Shown: in pieces, positions 54,545 to 64,000 of the stretch | Layout of the letters: every line of letters starts with the position of its first letter | How positions within the stretch are numbered: the stretch's first letter is position 1 | NCBI RefSeq assembly: GCF_036345155.1 | Contig: NZ_CP107772.1 | Location: 4,464,001 to 4,528,000, forward strand | Direction of reading: 5' to 3' | Length of the DNA stretch: 64,000 nucleotides | Source: Streptomyces sp. NBC_00582 | GTDB lineage: Bacteria > Actinomycetota > Actinomycetes > Streptomycetales > Streptomycetaceae | The notes under the pieces: generated by a model | What the model was told of the DNA's origin: nothing | What the model saw: the letters and a program-made list of their open reading frames with translations, nothing else | The model's database searches: none | Made by a program: the position numbers and the translations under genes

Positions 54545-55375
54545 TCAGGCCTCCGTTCCGGTGCTCTCAGCCGGAGCGGCGGCGGGAGCGTCGGCCTTGG
54601 GGGCCTCGGCAGCCGGAGCCTGCTGCGGCTTACGACCGCGACCGCCACGCTCGCCACCGCGGCCACCACGGCCGGCGGGACGGTCAGCGCCGCCACGGGC
54701 CGGACGGTTGCCGGCGCGGGCAGCGGCGTTCTCGGCGCGGACCTCGGCGATGTTCTTGACGTCGCCCTTGTAGATCCAGACCTTCACACCGATGCGGCCG
54801 AAGGTCGTCTTGGCCTCGAAGAAGCCGTAGTCCACGTTCGCGCGGAGCGTGTGCAGGGGCACACGGCCCTCGCGGTAGAACTCCGAGCGGGACATCTCGG
54901 CGCCGCCGAGGCGGCCACCGCACTGGATCTTGATGCCCTTGGCGCCGGCCTTCATGGCGGACTGCATGCTCTTGCGCATGGCCCGACGGAAGGAGACGCG
55001 GGAGGAGAGCTGCTCGGCGACGGCCTGGGCCACCAGCTGAGCGTCCGTCTCCGGGTTCTTGACCTCGAGGATGTTGAGCTGGACCTGCTTCTTGGTCAGC
55101 TTCTCCAGGTCGCCGCGGATACGGTCGGCCTCGGCGCCGCGGCGGCCGATGACGATGCCCGGACGCGCGGTGTGGATGTCCACGCGGACACGGTCACGGG
55201 TGCGCTCGATCTCCACCTTCGAGATGCCGGCGCGCTCCATGCCGGACGTCATCATCCGACGGATGGCGACGTCTTCCTTGACGTAGTCCTTGTACGACTT
55301 GTCGGCGTACCAACGGGACTTGAAGTCCGTGGTGATGCCGAGCCGGAACCCATGCGGGTTAACCTTCTGGCCCAT
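54545..55375 (-). CDS. rpsC: 30S ribosomal protein S3
   Basis: 276 residues (233 in E. coli). [22 protein letters not shown] domain [24 protein letters not shown] ([16 protein letters not shown]) and the core [20 protein letters not shown]. The extra C-terminal ~55 residues are an Arg/Gly-rich then Ala/Pro-rich tail ([15 protein letters not shown]). mRNA entry channel and helicase. ATG at 55375. Confidence 0.97.
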   Translation of the reverse strand: MGQKVNPHGFRLGITTDFKSRWYADKSYKDYVKEDVAIRRMMTSGMERAGISKVEIERTRDRVRVDIHTARPGIVIGRRGAEADRIRGDLEKLTKKQVQLNILEVKNPETDAQLVAQAVAEQLSSRVSFRRAMRKSMQSAMKAGAKGIKIQCGGRLGGAEMSRSEFYREGRVPLHTLRANVDYGFFEAKTTFGRIGVKVWIYKGDVKNIAEVRAENAAARAGNRPARGGADRPAGRGGRGGERGGRGRKPQQAPAAEAPKADAPAAAPAESTGTEA

Positions 55376-55722
55376 TACCGGGTTCCTTCCTTGCTGGCGA
55401 CGACCACGGTGATGTGGCTGGTCCGCTTGCGGATCCGGTAGGCACGGCCCTGGGCGCGCGGCCGGAACCGCTTCAGGGTCGGACCCTCGTCGACGTACGC
55501 CTCGCTGATGAACAGCGAGTTGGCGTCCGTGTGGTCGTAGTTGTGCGCGGCGTTGGCGATGGCGCTGTCGAGCACCTTGCCGACGGGCACGGAGGCTGCC
55601 TGCGGAGCGAATCGCAGAACAGCCTGGGCCTCCGTGGCGTCCATGCCACGGATGAGGTCCACCACACGGCGGGCCTTCATGGGCGTGACGCGGATGTACC
55701 GCGCCTGGGCCCTGGCTTCCAT
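55375..55722 (-). CDS. rplV: 50S ribosomal protein L22
   Basis: 115 residues. [20 protein letters not shown] and [19 protein letters not shown]; the hairpin between them lines the exit tunnel and is the site of macrolide-resistance changes in other bacteria. ATG at 55722; its stop shares a base with the rpsC start. Confidence 0.97.
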   Translation of the reverse strand: MEARAQARYIRVTPMKARRVVDLIRGMDATEAQAVLRFAPQAASVPVGKVLDSAIANAAHNYDHTDANSLFISEAYVDEGPTLKRFRPRAQGRAYRIRKRTSHITVVVASKEGTR

Positions 55723-55767
55723 GGTTGTCCCTTCAGAGTTACTTACGTGTCTGAATGCGATCCGCTA

Positions 55768-56049
55768 CTAGCGGCGCTTCGACTTCCGGTCTTCCTTGAC
55801 GTGACCCCGGAAGGTGCGCGTCGGCGAGAACTCGCCGAGCTTGTGACCGACCATCGACTCGGTGACGAACACCGGGATGTGGGTCTTGCCGTTGTGCACC
55901 GCGAGCGTGTGGCCGAGCATGGCCGGCACGATCATGGAGCGACGGGACCAGGTCTTGATGACGTTCTTGGTGCCTGCTTCGTTCTGGGCGTCCACCTTCT
56001 TGATCAGGTGGTCGTCGACGAAGGGCCCCTTCTTGAGACTGCGCGGCAT
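55768..56049 (-). CDS. rpsS: 30S ribosomal protein S19
   Basis: 93 residues. [40 protein letters not shown] and [12 protein letters not shown]. In the 30S head next to S13. ATG at 56049, 12 nt after rplB. Confidence 0.97.
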   Translation of the reverse strand: MPRSLKKGPFVDDHLIKKVDAQNEAGTKNVIKTWSRRSMIVPAMLGHTLAVHNGKTHIPVFVTESMVGHKLGEFSPTRTFRGHVKEDRKSKRR

Positions 56050-56061
56050 CTAAACCCGCTC

Positions 56062-56898
56062 CTAGCGCTTCTTGTTCGTCTTGCGGCGGCGGACGATGTA
56101 CTTGTTCGACGCCTTCTTGGGCGAACGAGTACGGCCTTCCTTCTGACCCCACGGGGAGACCGGGTGACGGCCACCGGAGGTCTTGCCCTCACCACCACCG
56201 TGCGGGTGGTCGACCGGGTTCATCGCGACACCACGGACGGTCGGGCGGACGCCCAGCCAGCGCTTGCGGCCGGCCTTGCCCCAGTTGATGTTGCTCTGCT
56301 CGGCGTTGCCGACCTCGCCGACCGTGGCGCGGCAGCGCTGGTCGACCAGGCGGATCTCACCGGAGGGCATGCGGAGGTGGGCCATCGAGCCCTCCTTCGC
56401 GAGCAGCTGCACGGAGGCACCGGCGGAGCGGGCGAACTTGGCACCGCCACCGGGACGGAGCTCGATCGCGTGGATCGTGGTACCGACCGGGATGTTGCGC
56501 AGCGCCAGGTTGTTGCCCGGCTTGATGTCGGCCCCGGGACCGTTCTCGACGCGGTCACCCTGCTGCAGGTTGCGCGGGGCGAGGATGTAGCGCTTCTCGC
56601 CGTCGGCGTAGTGCAGCAGCGCGATGCGCGCGGTGCGGTTGGGGTCGTACTCGATGTGCGCGACCTTCGCCGGCACGCCGTCCTTGTCGTGACGACGGAA
56701 GTCGATCACGCGGTAGGCACGCTTGTGGCCGCCACCCTGGTGGCGAACGGTCACACGACCGGAATTGTTACGGCCGCCCTTGCTGTGCAGGGGGCGGACC
56801 AGCGACTTCTCCGGCGTGGACCGCGTGACCTCGACGAAGTCGGCGACGCTGGAGCCACGACGGCCCGGCGTAGTCGGCTTGTACTTGCGGATTCCCAT
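56062..56898 (-). CDS. rplB: 50S ribosomal protein L2
   Basis: 278 residues. [33 protein letters not shown] core and the highly conserved [17 protein letters not shown] with the functionally important His. Needed for peptidyl-transfer activity and subunit joining. ATG at 56898, 40 nt after rplW. Confidence 0.98.
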   Translation of the reverse strand: MGIRKYKPTTPGRRGSSVADFVEVTRSTPEKSLVRPLHSKGGRNNSGRVTVRHQGGGHKRAYRVIDFRRHDKDGVPAKVAHIEYDPNRTARIALLHYADGEKRYILAPRNLQQGDRVENGPGADIKPGNNLALRNIPVGTTIHAIELRPGGGAKFARSAGASVQLLAKEGSMAHLRMPSGEIRLVDQRCRATVGEVGNAEQSNINWGKAGRKRWLGVRPTVRGVAMNPVDHPHGGGEGKTSGGRHPVSPWGQKEGRTRSPKKASNKYIVRRRKTNKKR

Positions 56899-56938
56899 TT
56901 CTCAGTCCTCGTCCGATATCGGACGATCCGGACCGCCC

Positions 56939-57358
56939 TTAGGCGGTCGGACCGCCGAAGATGTCGATACGGTCGCCCTCGGCGAGGGTCACGATCGCGC
57001 GCTTGGTCGCCGCGCGCTGGCCGAAGCCGGTGCGGGTCCGCTTGCGCTTGCCCTGGCGGTTGATCGTGTTGACCCCGGTGACCTTGACCGAGAAGACCGC
57101 CTGGACGGCCTGCTTGATCTGGGTCTTGTTGGCGTTCGGGTCGACGATGAACGTGTACTTGTTCTCGTCGAGGAGCGCGTAGCTCTTCTCCGACACGACC
57201 GGCTTCAGCAGCACGTCACGGGGGTCCGTGTACGCCTTGCTGGGCGCGGTGACGACGGTGTTCTTGCCCTCGGTGGCGTGACGCTTCGCCTTGGCGACGC
57301 GCGCGGCCTTCGCGGCCTTGGCGGCCTTCGAGGCGATGGAGGGGTGACGGGTGGCCAT
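56939..57358 (-). CDS. rplW: 50S ribosomal protein L23
   Basis: 139 residues, about 40 longer than E. coli L23. The N-terminal extension (residues 1-40) is Ala/Lys-rich ([18 protein letters not shown]). The L23 core begins [16 protein letters not shown], then [16 protein letters not shown]. Exit-tunnel docking site for trigger factor. ATG at 57358 overlaps the rplD stop by one base. Confidence 0.96.
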   Translation of the reverse strand: MATRHPSIASKAAKAAKAARVAKAKRHATEGKNTVVTAPSKAYTDPRDVLLKPVVSEKSYALLDENKYTFIVDPNANKTQIKQAVQAVFSVKVTGVNTINRQGKRKRTRTGFGQRAATKRAIVTLAEGDRIDIFGGPTA

Positions 57359-58011
57359 CAGACCTCAGTCCCTTCGGTGTCGTTGGCCTTCGGGCCGGCG
57401 ACGAAGGACTCGAGAGCGGCCTGGGTGAAGACCACGTCGTCCGAGACGATCACGTCGTACGTGTTCAGCTGGCCCGGCTCCAGGATGTGCACCTGGGGCA
57501 GGTTGCGGGCGGACAGCCACGCGGCCTCGTCGCTGCGCTCGGCGACGAGCAGCAGGTTCTTGCGCTCGCTGATCTTGCCGAACAGCGTCTTCGCGGCCTT
57601 GGTGGAGATGTCGCCGTCGACCACGCCGGTGACGACGTGGATGCGGTTGTGGCGGGCCCGGTCGGTGAGGGCGTGACGCAGGGCGGCAGCCTTCATCTTC
57701 TTGGGGGTCCGCTGCGAGTAGTCGCGCGGCACGGGGCCGTGCACGACGCCACCGCCGGCGAACTGCGGCGCGCGGGTCGAGCCCTGACGGGCGCGGCCGG
57801 TGCCCTTCTGGCGGTAGGGCTTCTTGCCACCACCACGGACTTCGCCACGGGTCTTGGTCTTGTGCGTGCCCTGGCGGGCAGCCGCGTTCTGCGCGACGAC
57901 GACCTGGTGGATCAGCGGGATGCTGACCTTCTCCACGCCGAAGATCTCCGCGGGGAGCTCGACGCTACCGGTCTTCTCGCCGGCAGGCGAAAGGATGTCA
58001 ACAGTGCTCAT
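57358..58011 (-). CDS. rplD: 50S ribosomal protein L4
   Basis: 217 residues. [20 protein letters not shown] and [20 protein letters not shown] form the tunnel loop; [15 protein letters not shown] follows. In E. coli L4 is also the S10-operon repressor. ATG at 58011, 8 nt after rplC. Confidence 0.97.
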   Translation of the reverse strand: MSTVDILSPAGEKTGSVELPAEIFGVEKVSIPLIHQVVVAQNAAARQGTHKTKTRGEVRGGGKKPYRQKGTGRARQGSTRAPQFAGGGVVHGPVPRDYSQRTPKKMKAAALRHALTDRARHNRIHVVTGVVDGDISTKAAKTLFGKISERKNLLLVAERSDEAAWLSARNLPQVHILEPGQLNTYDVIVSDDVVFTQAALESFVAGPKANDTEGTEV

Positions 58012-58019
58012 CGGTTACC

Positions 58020-58664
58020 TCAGGCCCCCTTGGCCGCGGTGCGGACCAGGACGAGGCCGCCGTTCGGACCGGGGACAGCGCCCTTGATGAGCAGCAGACC
58101 CTTCTCCGCGTCAACGGCGTGGACGGTCAGGTTCTGGGTGGTGACACGCTCGTTGCCCATGCGACCCGCCATGCGGAGGCCCTTGAACACGCGGCCCGGG
58201 GTGGCGCAGCCACCGATGGAACCGGGCGAGCGGTGCTTGCGCTGGGTGCCGTGACCGGCGCCGAGGCCCTTGAAGTTGTGACGCTTCATGACACCGGCGA
58301 AGCCCTTGCCCTTGCTCTTGCCGGTCACGTCGACCTTGATGCCGGCCTCGAACACCTCGGCGGTGATCTCCTGGCCGAGGGTGTACTCACTGGCGTCAGC
58401 GGTACGGATCTCGACGAGGTGGCGGCGGGGAGTGACGTCGGCCTTGGCGAAGTGGCCCTTGAGGGGCTTGTTCACCTTGCGCGGGTCGATCTCGCCGAAC
58501 GCGATCTGGACGGACTCGTAGCCGTCGGCGTCGTTCGTGCGGACCTGGGTCACGACGTTGGGGCCGGCCTTGACGACGGTGACCGGAACAACGCGGTTGT
58601 TCTCGTCCCACACCTGCGTCATGCCGAGCTTCTCGCCCAGGATGCCCTTGATCTGCTTAGCCAT
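58020..58664 (-). CDS. rplC: 50S ribosomal protein L3
   Basis: 214 residues. [20 protein letters not shown], and the loop [20 protein letters not shown] that reaches the peptidyl-transferase centre, then [17 protein letters not shown] at 58664, 17 nt after rpsJ. Confidence 0.98.
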   Translation of the reverse strand: MAKQIKGILGEKLGMTQVWDENNRVVPVTVVKAGPNVVTQVRTNDADGYESVQIAFGEIDPRKVNKPLKGHFAKADVTPRRHLVEIRTADASEYTLGQEITAEVFEAGIKVDVTGKSKGKGFAGVMKRHNFKGLGAGHGTQRKHRSPGSIGGCATPGRVFKGLRMAGRMGNERVTTQNLTVHAVDAEKGLLLIKGAVPGPNGGLVLVRTAAKGA

Positions 58665-58681
58665 TCTCAGATCACCAGCCC

Positions 58682-58990
58682 TCAGAGCTTGATCTCGATG
58701 TCGACACCGGCCGGGAGGTCGAGTCGCATCAGAGAGTCAACGGTCTTGGGCGTCGGGTCGAGGATGTCGATCAGGCGCTTGTGCGTGCGCATCTCGAAGT
58801 GCTCGCGCGAGTCCTTGTACTTGTGCGGCGACTTGATGACGCAGTACACGTTCTTCTCAGTGGGCAGCGGCACCGGGCCCGCGACCGACGCACCAGTGCG
58901 GGTCACCGTCTCGACGATCTTCTTCGCCGAGGAGTCGATGACCTCGTGGTCGTAGGCCTTGAGCCGGATGCGGATCTTCTGTCCCGCCAT
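58682..58990 (-). CDS. rpsJ: 30S ribosomal protein S10 (NusE)
   Basis: 102 residues. [20 protein letters not shown] and [20 protein letters not shown]. Head protein that also acts as NusE in antitermination. ATG at 58990. First gene of the whole ribosomal run, preceded by a long leader with a hairpin and a candidate promoter near 59.38 kb. Confidence 0.98.
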   Translation of the reverse strand: MAGQKIRIRLKAYDHEVIDSSAKKIVETVTRTGASVAGPVPLPTEKNVYCVIKSPHKYKDSREHFEMRTHKRLIDILDPTPKTVDSLMRLDLPAGVDIEIKL

Positions 58991-59130
58991 GGCTACTCAG
59001 TAGTCCTTTGTCTTCTTACGCTCTGGAGCCCGGTTCTTCTTCGTTTCTCCGACCCACGCGGTCGGGCGTGTCGCGCTCCCGCTGACAAAGATGTCCCTTG
59101 TTCGAACATCCCTACGGGAATGCACACGGC

Positions 59131-59162
59131 CCTTCCGGTACCGCAGGCCGGGGACCGGAAGG
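59131..59162 (-). promoter_or_regulatory. Leader hairpin upstream of rpsJ
   Basis: CCTTCCGGT / ACCGGAAGG form a 9-bp perfect stem with a 14-nt loop, about 140 nt before rpsJ. The 58991-59429 gap is otherwise promoter and leader; no small gene is convincing. It might take part in S10-operon control, but it does not resemble the E. coli L4 leader. Confidence 0.5.
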
Positions 59163-59369
59163 CCCACCGGGCGCCTGGCCGCTGCCGCACCGCGCTTCCC
59201 GAAAGATTCCCGTACGTCCGCCCCAGCGCTGCCGTGAGGCAGTTAGGGCGACGAGTACTGTGGGACTCGCTTCCGGTCCTCCCGGCGGGAGGCGCACAGC
59301 ATCAACACTCGACCGAGCAACCCCGCTAGTCTGCCACACCGGGCAGCACCTCCGCCAATCGAGCCGGAG

Positions 59370-59397
59370 AGAATACCCCGGACGTGACGCAGGTCAA
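59370..59397 (-). promoter_or_regulatory. Candidate S10-operon promoter
   Basis: TTGACC (59397-59392), 16-nt spacer, TATTCT (59375-59370) on the minus strand. It would give a leader of about 370 nt before rpsJ. The same TTGACC -35 box is seen at rplM. Confidence 0.55.
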
Positions 59398-59429
59398 ACG
59401 CGGCGGCGGTCCAACGGGGTTTCCCGCCC

Positions 59430-60257
59430 TCAGCGCACGTCGACGGCGTCGGCCGCGCCGGTGGTCGCGCCGGTCGTGGTGTTGCCGGCGTAGGCCCAGC
59501 GGAACGCGCCGTCGACGGAGGCGGTGACCGTCGTCCGGAGCGCGCCTGTGCTGCTCGAGGTGACGTTCTTGACCGTCTTGAAGGTGTCGGTGCCCGCGGC
59601 GCGGAACTGGAGACGCACGCTGCGGCCGCTGTAGGCGCCGTACTTCTTGGTGCTCCAGTTCGCCCGGGTCAGCTTGCCGGTGACGGTGATCGCCCTGCCC
59701 TTGGTCACCGGCTCCGGCGAGGCGTCGGCGGCGGTGAGGCCGGCCGCCCTGCGCAGCGGGACGGAGAGGGACCGCGTCTCGCGTTCCCGGGCCTTGACGG
59801 TGCCGTCGGCCTTGAGCAGGACGAGCGACACGGCGACCTTCCACGTGGTGGCGTCGCTGTTGGAGTCGACGTGCTCCCGGCTCGGGTGCGGGTCGATGTA
59901 GAGGCCGCCCTCGCAGTGGGCCCTCCGGGAGCTCTGCTCGTAGCAGGTGTAGCCGCCCGGCCCGATGAAGTTGTCGCCGGTGTCGGCCGCCGTCCTCAGG
60001 TCGCCCCGGTAGAGGAACGGGAAGGCGTCGTACCGGGACGGGTCGGCGGTGCTGTACCCGGACGGCAGGGTGAAGTCGAAGCTGATGGGCGGCTCCACCA
60101 CCTTCGTCGTGCCGACCACGATCGGTTTGCCGCCGTTGACGACGATGTTCGACACGGTGATCCCCGTGTCCGCCGCCCGGGCCGCCGGCGCGCCCAGCAC
60201 CGAGAGCCCCAACGCGCCCGCGAGCACGGTCACCGCGGCGGTTCTGCCTGTTCTCAT
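59430..60257 (-). CDS. Secreted protein of unknown function with Ig-like C-terminal region
   Basis: 275 residues. Signal peptide 1-28 (ARA-AD). The middle has a disulphide candidate pair (TCYEQ, HCEGG). The last ~95 residues (EPVTKGRAITVTGKLTRANW, then DGAFRWAYAGNTTTGAT) are the streptomycete Ig/calcium-binding-like repeat found in many exported proteins. ATG at 60257 with GGAAGGTG upstream. Sits between tuf and rpsJ; function unknown. Confidence 0.78.
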   Translation of the reverse strand: MRTGRTAAVTVLAGALGLSVLGAPAARAADTGITVSNIVVNGGKPIVVGTTKVVEPPISFDFTLPSGYSTADPSRYDAFPFLYRGDLRTAADTGDNFIGPGGYTCYEQSSRRAHCEGGLYIDPHPSREHVDSNSDATTWKVAVSLVLLKADGTVKARERETRSLSVPLRRAAGLTAADASPEPVTKGRAITVTGKLTRANWSTKKYGAYSGRSVRLQFRAAGTDTFKTVKNVTSSSTGALRTTVTASVDGAFRWAYAGNTTTGATTGAADAVDVR

Positions 60258-60310
60258 TCACACCTTCCATGGATGCGGAGAGGAAGATCGGCAGACTAGC
60301 GGCCCGCGCC

Positions 60311-61447
60311 TCACCCCCGCGCGCGCACCCTCACGAACGCCGCGTCCAGCCCTCTCTTCACCGCCGCCGCCACCGGTCGCTCCACCCACCGGTGCACCGC
60401 GTAGCTCAGCACCAGGAACCCCGCCAGTACCACGCCCACCAGCAGCCGGGCGTCCATCGTGTCGCGCAAACGGTTGATCACCGTGGTGCCGGCCGCGTAG
60501 TGGATCAGGTAGAGCGGGTACGTCAGGCTGCCCGCCGTCACCAGCCGGCGCGAGCGGACGCGGTCCGTGAAGCCGAGCGCCACCGCGACCATGACCAGCA
60601 GGAACACGGTGAAGATCAGCACCGCGCCGCGCCAGCTCCCCACGTGTTCGACCTCGTCGATCCGCTGGCCCAGCTCCCTCTGCCCCATCAGCCAGGCCAT
60701 CGCGAGGATGCCCCACAGGAGCAGGTCCTGGCCGAAGCGGTGCATGAGGTAGAGGGCGAGGCCGGCGATGAAGTACCAGGAGGCCTCGGGGTCGGCCATC
60801 AGTTCCAGGAGGGGCAGATGGGCGACCGGGGCCAGCATCGCCGCGGCGCCCCAGAGGCAGCAGAACAGCACCACACGGCGGTAGGTGAGGCCGGCCCACA
60901 CCACAGCGAGGAAGAGGAGGTAGAAGCGGAGTTCGGACCACAGGGTCCAGTACACGCCGTCGACGTTCCGCACGCCCGAACCCGACTGGAGCATGGTCAG
61001 GTTGAGCAGGACGTCCCGGGGGGCGAGGCGTTCCCACACACCGGGTACGGCCGCCAGGACGGCGGTCGTGAAGAGGACCGCGAACCAGTACGCCGGGTAC
61101 AGGCGGATCACCCGGGAGACGAAGAACTGACGCGGTGTCCGGCCCCAGCAGGACATGCAGATCACGAAGCCGCTGATCACGAAGAAGATCTCGACGCCGA
61201 TCCAGCCGTAGGCCGCCACATGGAAGACCGACGGCATGATGTCCGAGACCGGACGGTCCCAGACGAGGTTGCCCGGCTGGTTGACGCGGCGGGTGCCCGC
61301 GTAGTGGTGGACCGCGACCATGAGCGCGGCGAGGAGCCGGATGCCGTCGAGGGCGTAGAGGCGCGGGCGCCGGCGGCCGGCCGGTGGGGGCGCCGTCGTC
61401 GGCGCGGGCTGCGGCGTCGCGGGTCGTATGAGAGGCAGGGCGGACAT
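60311..61447 (-). CDS. Membrane acyltransferase (OafA/NodX, acyltransferase 3 family)
   Basis: 378 residues with about ten membrane helices. Catalytic-region His in MVAVHHYAG (about 44-52) after LDGIRLLAAL, then FFVISGFVICMSCWG and RLYPAYWFAVL, all signatures of the family. These enzymes acetylate or acylate sugars, cell-wall polymers or antibiotics. Long Pro-rich start (RPATPQPAPTTAPPPAGRRR). ATG at 61447; 53 nt upstream of the secreted-protein gene, possibly co-transcribed. Confidence 0.88.
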   Translation of the reverse strand: MSALPLIRPATPQPAPTTAPPPAGRRRPRLYALDGIRLLAALMVAVHHYAGTRRVNQPGNLVWDRPVSDIMPSVFHVAAYGWIGVEIFFVISGFVICMSCWGRTPRQFFVSRVIRLYPAYWFAVLFTTAVLAAVPGVWERLAPRDVLLNLTMLQSGSGVRNVDGVYWTLWSELRFYLLFLAVVWAGLTYRRVVLFCCLWGAAAMLAPVAHLPLLELMADPEASWYFIAGLALYLMHRFGQDLLLWGILAMAWLMGQRELGQRIDEVEHVGSWRGAVLIFTVFLLVMVAVALGFTDRVRSRRLVTAGSLTYPLYLIHYAAGTTVINRLRDTMDARLLVGVVLAGFLVLSYAVHRWVERPVAAAVKRGLDAAFVRVRARG

Positions 61448-61549
61448 CGTCGTCAGGCTAGGCGGGCCACAGCCACCTCATGGGTGACACCAGGCAACGT
61501 TCGTCCACGGTTCACCCACCGCACACCCGTACGACGAACAAAGCGAAAG

Positions 61550-61577
61550 AGCCCGTACGACCGAAGTCGTACGGGCT
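61550..61577 (-). terminator. Terminator of tuf
   Basis: Perfect 12-bp stem AGCCCGTACGAC / GTCGTACGGGCT with a CGAA tetraloop, followed on the minus strand by CTTTCGCTTTGT. It lies 45 nt after the tuf stop. Confidence 0.85.
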
Positions 61578-61622
61578 CCTTCAGGAGCTCAGCTCAGGCT
61601 GTGCTGCCGTTCAGGCGCAAGA

Positions 61623-62816
<1,194 letters not shown>

Positions 62817-62894
62817 TGGGGTCCTCCTGTGGAGTGTGCTGTACGCCTTGGTTCATCGGCGCCAGGTGATCTTTGCTGTTAAGTCCCGGGCCCC

Positions 62895-62928
62895 GGGTCA
62901 TTCCGCCATGAATGCGGAGGAACGACCC
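62895..62928 (-). promoter_or_regulatory. Hairpin in the fusA-tuf gap
   Basis: GGGTCATTCC / GGAACGACCC pair over 10 bp (one G-U on the minus strand) around a 14-nt loop. A TTGACC box lies just upstream in the minus direction (about 62942). The tuf gene may have its own promoter here in addition to read-through from fusA. Confidence 0.45.
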
Positions 62929-62985
62929 GCGAGGCTCCGGGGTCAAGCCTAAAGCGTGTATGCGCGGTGCGTTAAACGCGGTGCG

Positions 62986-64000
62986 TTACTCGCCCTTGGC
63001 CTTCGCGATGATCTCCTCGGCGACGTTCCGCGGAACCTCGGCGTAGGAGTCGAACTGCATCGAGTAGCTTGCGCGACCCGACGTCTTGCTGCGGAGGTCG
63101 CCGACGTAGCCGAACATCTCCGACAGGGGCACGAGGCCCTTCACGACGCGGGCACCCGCACGCTCCTCCATGGCCTGGATCTGACCACGGCGGGAGTTGA
63201 TGTCGCCGATGACCTCACCCATGTAGTCCTCGGGCGTGGTGACCTCGACGGCCATCATCGGCTCGAGCAGCACGGGGCTGGCCTTGCGCGCGGCCTCCTT
63301 GAAGGCCTGCGAACCTGCGATCTTGAAGGCGAGCTCGGAGGAGTCGACCTCGTGGTAGGCGCCGTCGATGAGCGTGACGCGGACGCCCGTCATCTCGTAG
63401 CCCGCGAGGATGCCGAACTGCATGGCCTCCTGCGCACCGGCGTCGACCGAGGGGATGTACTCCTTCGGCACACGGCCACCGGTGACCTTGTTGACGAACT
63501 CGTACGACGTGTCGCCGCCCTCGATCGGCTCGATGCCGATGATGACGCGGGCGAACTGGCCGGTGCCACCCGTCTGCTTCTTGTGGGTGTACTCGACCTT
63601 CTCGACGGCCTTGCGGATCGTCTCGCGGTAGGCGACCTGCGGCTTGCCGACGTTGGCCTCGACCTTGAACTCACGGCGCATACGGTCGACCAGCACCTCG
63701 AGGTGCAGTTCGCCCATGCCGCCGATGATGGTCTGGCCGGTCTCCTCGTCGGAGTGGACCTGGAAGGACGGGTCCTCCTCGGCGAGACGCTGGATCGCGA
63801 TGCCCAGCTTCTCCTGGTCGCCCTTCGACTTGGGCTCGATGGCGACCTGGATGACCGGCGCCGGGAAGTCCATGGACTCCAGGATGACCGGGTTCTTGTC
63901 GTCGCAGAGCGTCTCACCGGTGGTGGTCTGCTTCAGGCCCATGACGGCGACGATGTCGCCGGCGCCCACCGACTCGATCTCCTCACGCTTGTTGGCGTGC
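62986..64000 (-). CDS. fusA: Elongation factor G, C-terminal part (5' end beyond window)
   Basis: About 338 C-terminal residues are present; the start lies past the right edge. Domains II (end), III, IV and [41 protein letters not shown], then domain [22 protein letters not shown] and the C-terminal [16 protein letters not shown]. Drives translocation. Its order with tuf is the str operon (rpsL-rpsG-fusA-tuf). Confidence 0.98.
   Translation of the reverse strand, partial: HANKREEIESVGAGDIVAVMGLKQTTTGETLCDDKNPVILESMDFPAPVIQVAIEPKSKGDQEKLGIAIQRLAEEDPSFQVHSDEETGQTIIGGMGELHLEVLVDRMRREFKVEANVGKPQVAYRETIRKAVEKVEYTHKKQTGGTGQFARVIIGIEPIEGGDTSYEFVNKVTGGRVPKEYIPSVDAGAQEAMQFGILAGYEMTGVRVTLIDGAYHEVDSSELAFKIAGSQAFKEAARKASPVLLEPMMAVEVTTPEDYMGEVIGDINSRRGQIQAMEERAGARVVKGLVPLSEMFGYVGDLRSKTSGRASYSMQFDSYAEVPRNVAEEIIAKAKGE

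Overview
The window is a piece of a Streptomyces (or very close actinomycete) chromosome. GC is very high throughout, third codon positions are G or C, GTG starts are common, and the gene order is a well-known streptomycete core block: fusA-tuf, the S10/spc/alpha ribosomal superoperon, truA, rplM-rpsI, glmM, glmS, acpS, nnr, alr, and the tsaE/tsaB/rimI/tsaD (t6A) genes. I see no tRNA, rRNA, CRISPR array, complete insertion sequence or prophage.

Layout. 1-4129: a secreted beta-propeller protein with a cell-wall-binding repeat (cut by the left edge), an ECF42-type sigma factor with its DGPF/YciI partner, and an LCP cell-wall ligase. 4253-9192: a xylan-use cluster of a GH10-CBM2 xylanase, a LacI-type regulator and a divergent GH3 enzyme, sharing CGAA-N3-TTCG operators. 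9268-11666: a coupled M48-like peptidase and membrane protein. 11673-20186: the t6A and cell-wall block (tsaD-rimI-tsaB, tsaE, alpha/beta hydrolase, alr, nnr), with two small plus-strand genes inside it. 20199-23617: a regulator with an IS30-like HTH, divergent from a DUF4097 protein and an ABC-2 exporter, sitting between nnr and acpS. 24140-30504: an accessory stretch between acpS and glmS (unknown protein plus M16-like peptidase, FMN reductase, MmyB-type regulator, a frameshifted membrane protein, an ankyrin/HEAT protein). 30522-37958: glmS, coaA, an M23 peptidase without a signal peptide, a frameshifted DUF389 protein, glmM, rpsI, rplM. 38289-41259: a membrane-anchored protein and a Tat-exported beta-helix protein. 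41256-58990: truA and the ribosomal superoperon on the minus strand. 59430-64000: a secreted protein, an acyltransferase, tuf and the 3' part of fusA.

How the genes fit together. The minus-strand ribosomal genes run rpsJ to rplQ in the classical order. Many junctions overlap by 1 nt. Strong hairpins mark the old operon borders: rpsQ/rplN, rplO/secY, adk/map, downstream of rpsI and downstream of tuf. TTGACC-type promoters can be read upstream of rplM and rpsJ. GlmS and GlmM supply UDP-GlcNAc precursors and Alr supplies D-alanine. The TsaB/D/E genes make the tRNA modification t6A.

Most notable non-core points: a near-perfect 227-bp tandem duplication of the 3' end of map; two separate single-base frameshifts (near 28.9 kb and 34.9 kb) that are either pseudogenes or assembly errors; an ECF42-like promoter (TGTCGA-N17-CGAC) in front of the DGPF-sigma pair; an iron-box-like palindrome before a 59-codon gene; and an AT-rich repeat-laden operator region before the DUF4097-ABC cassette.
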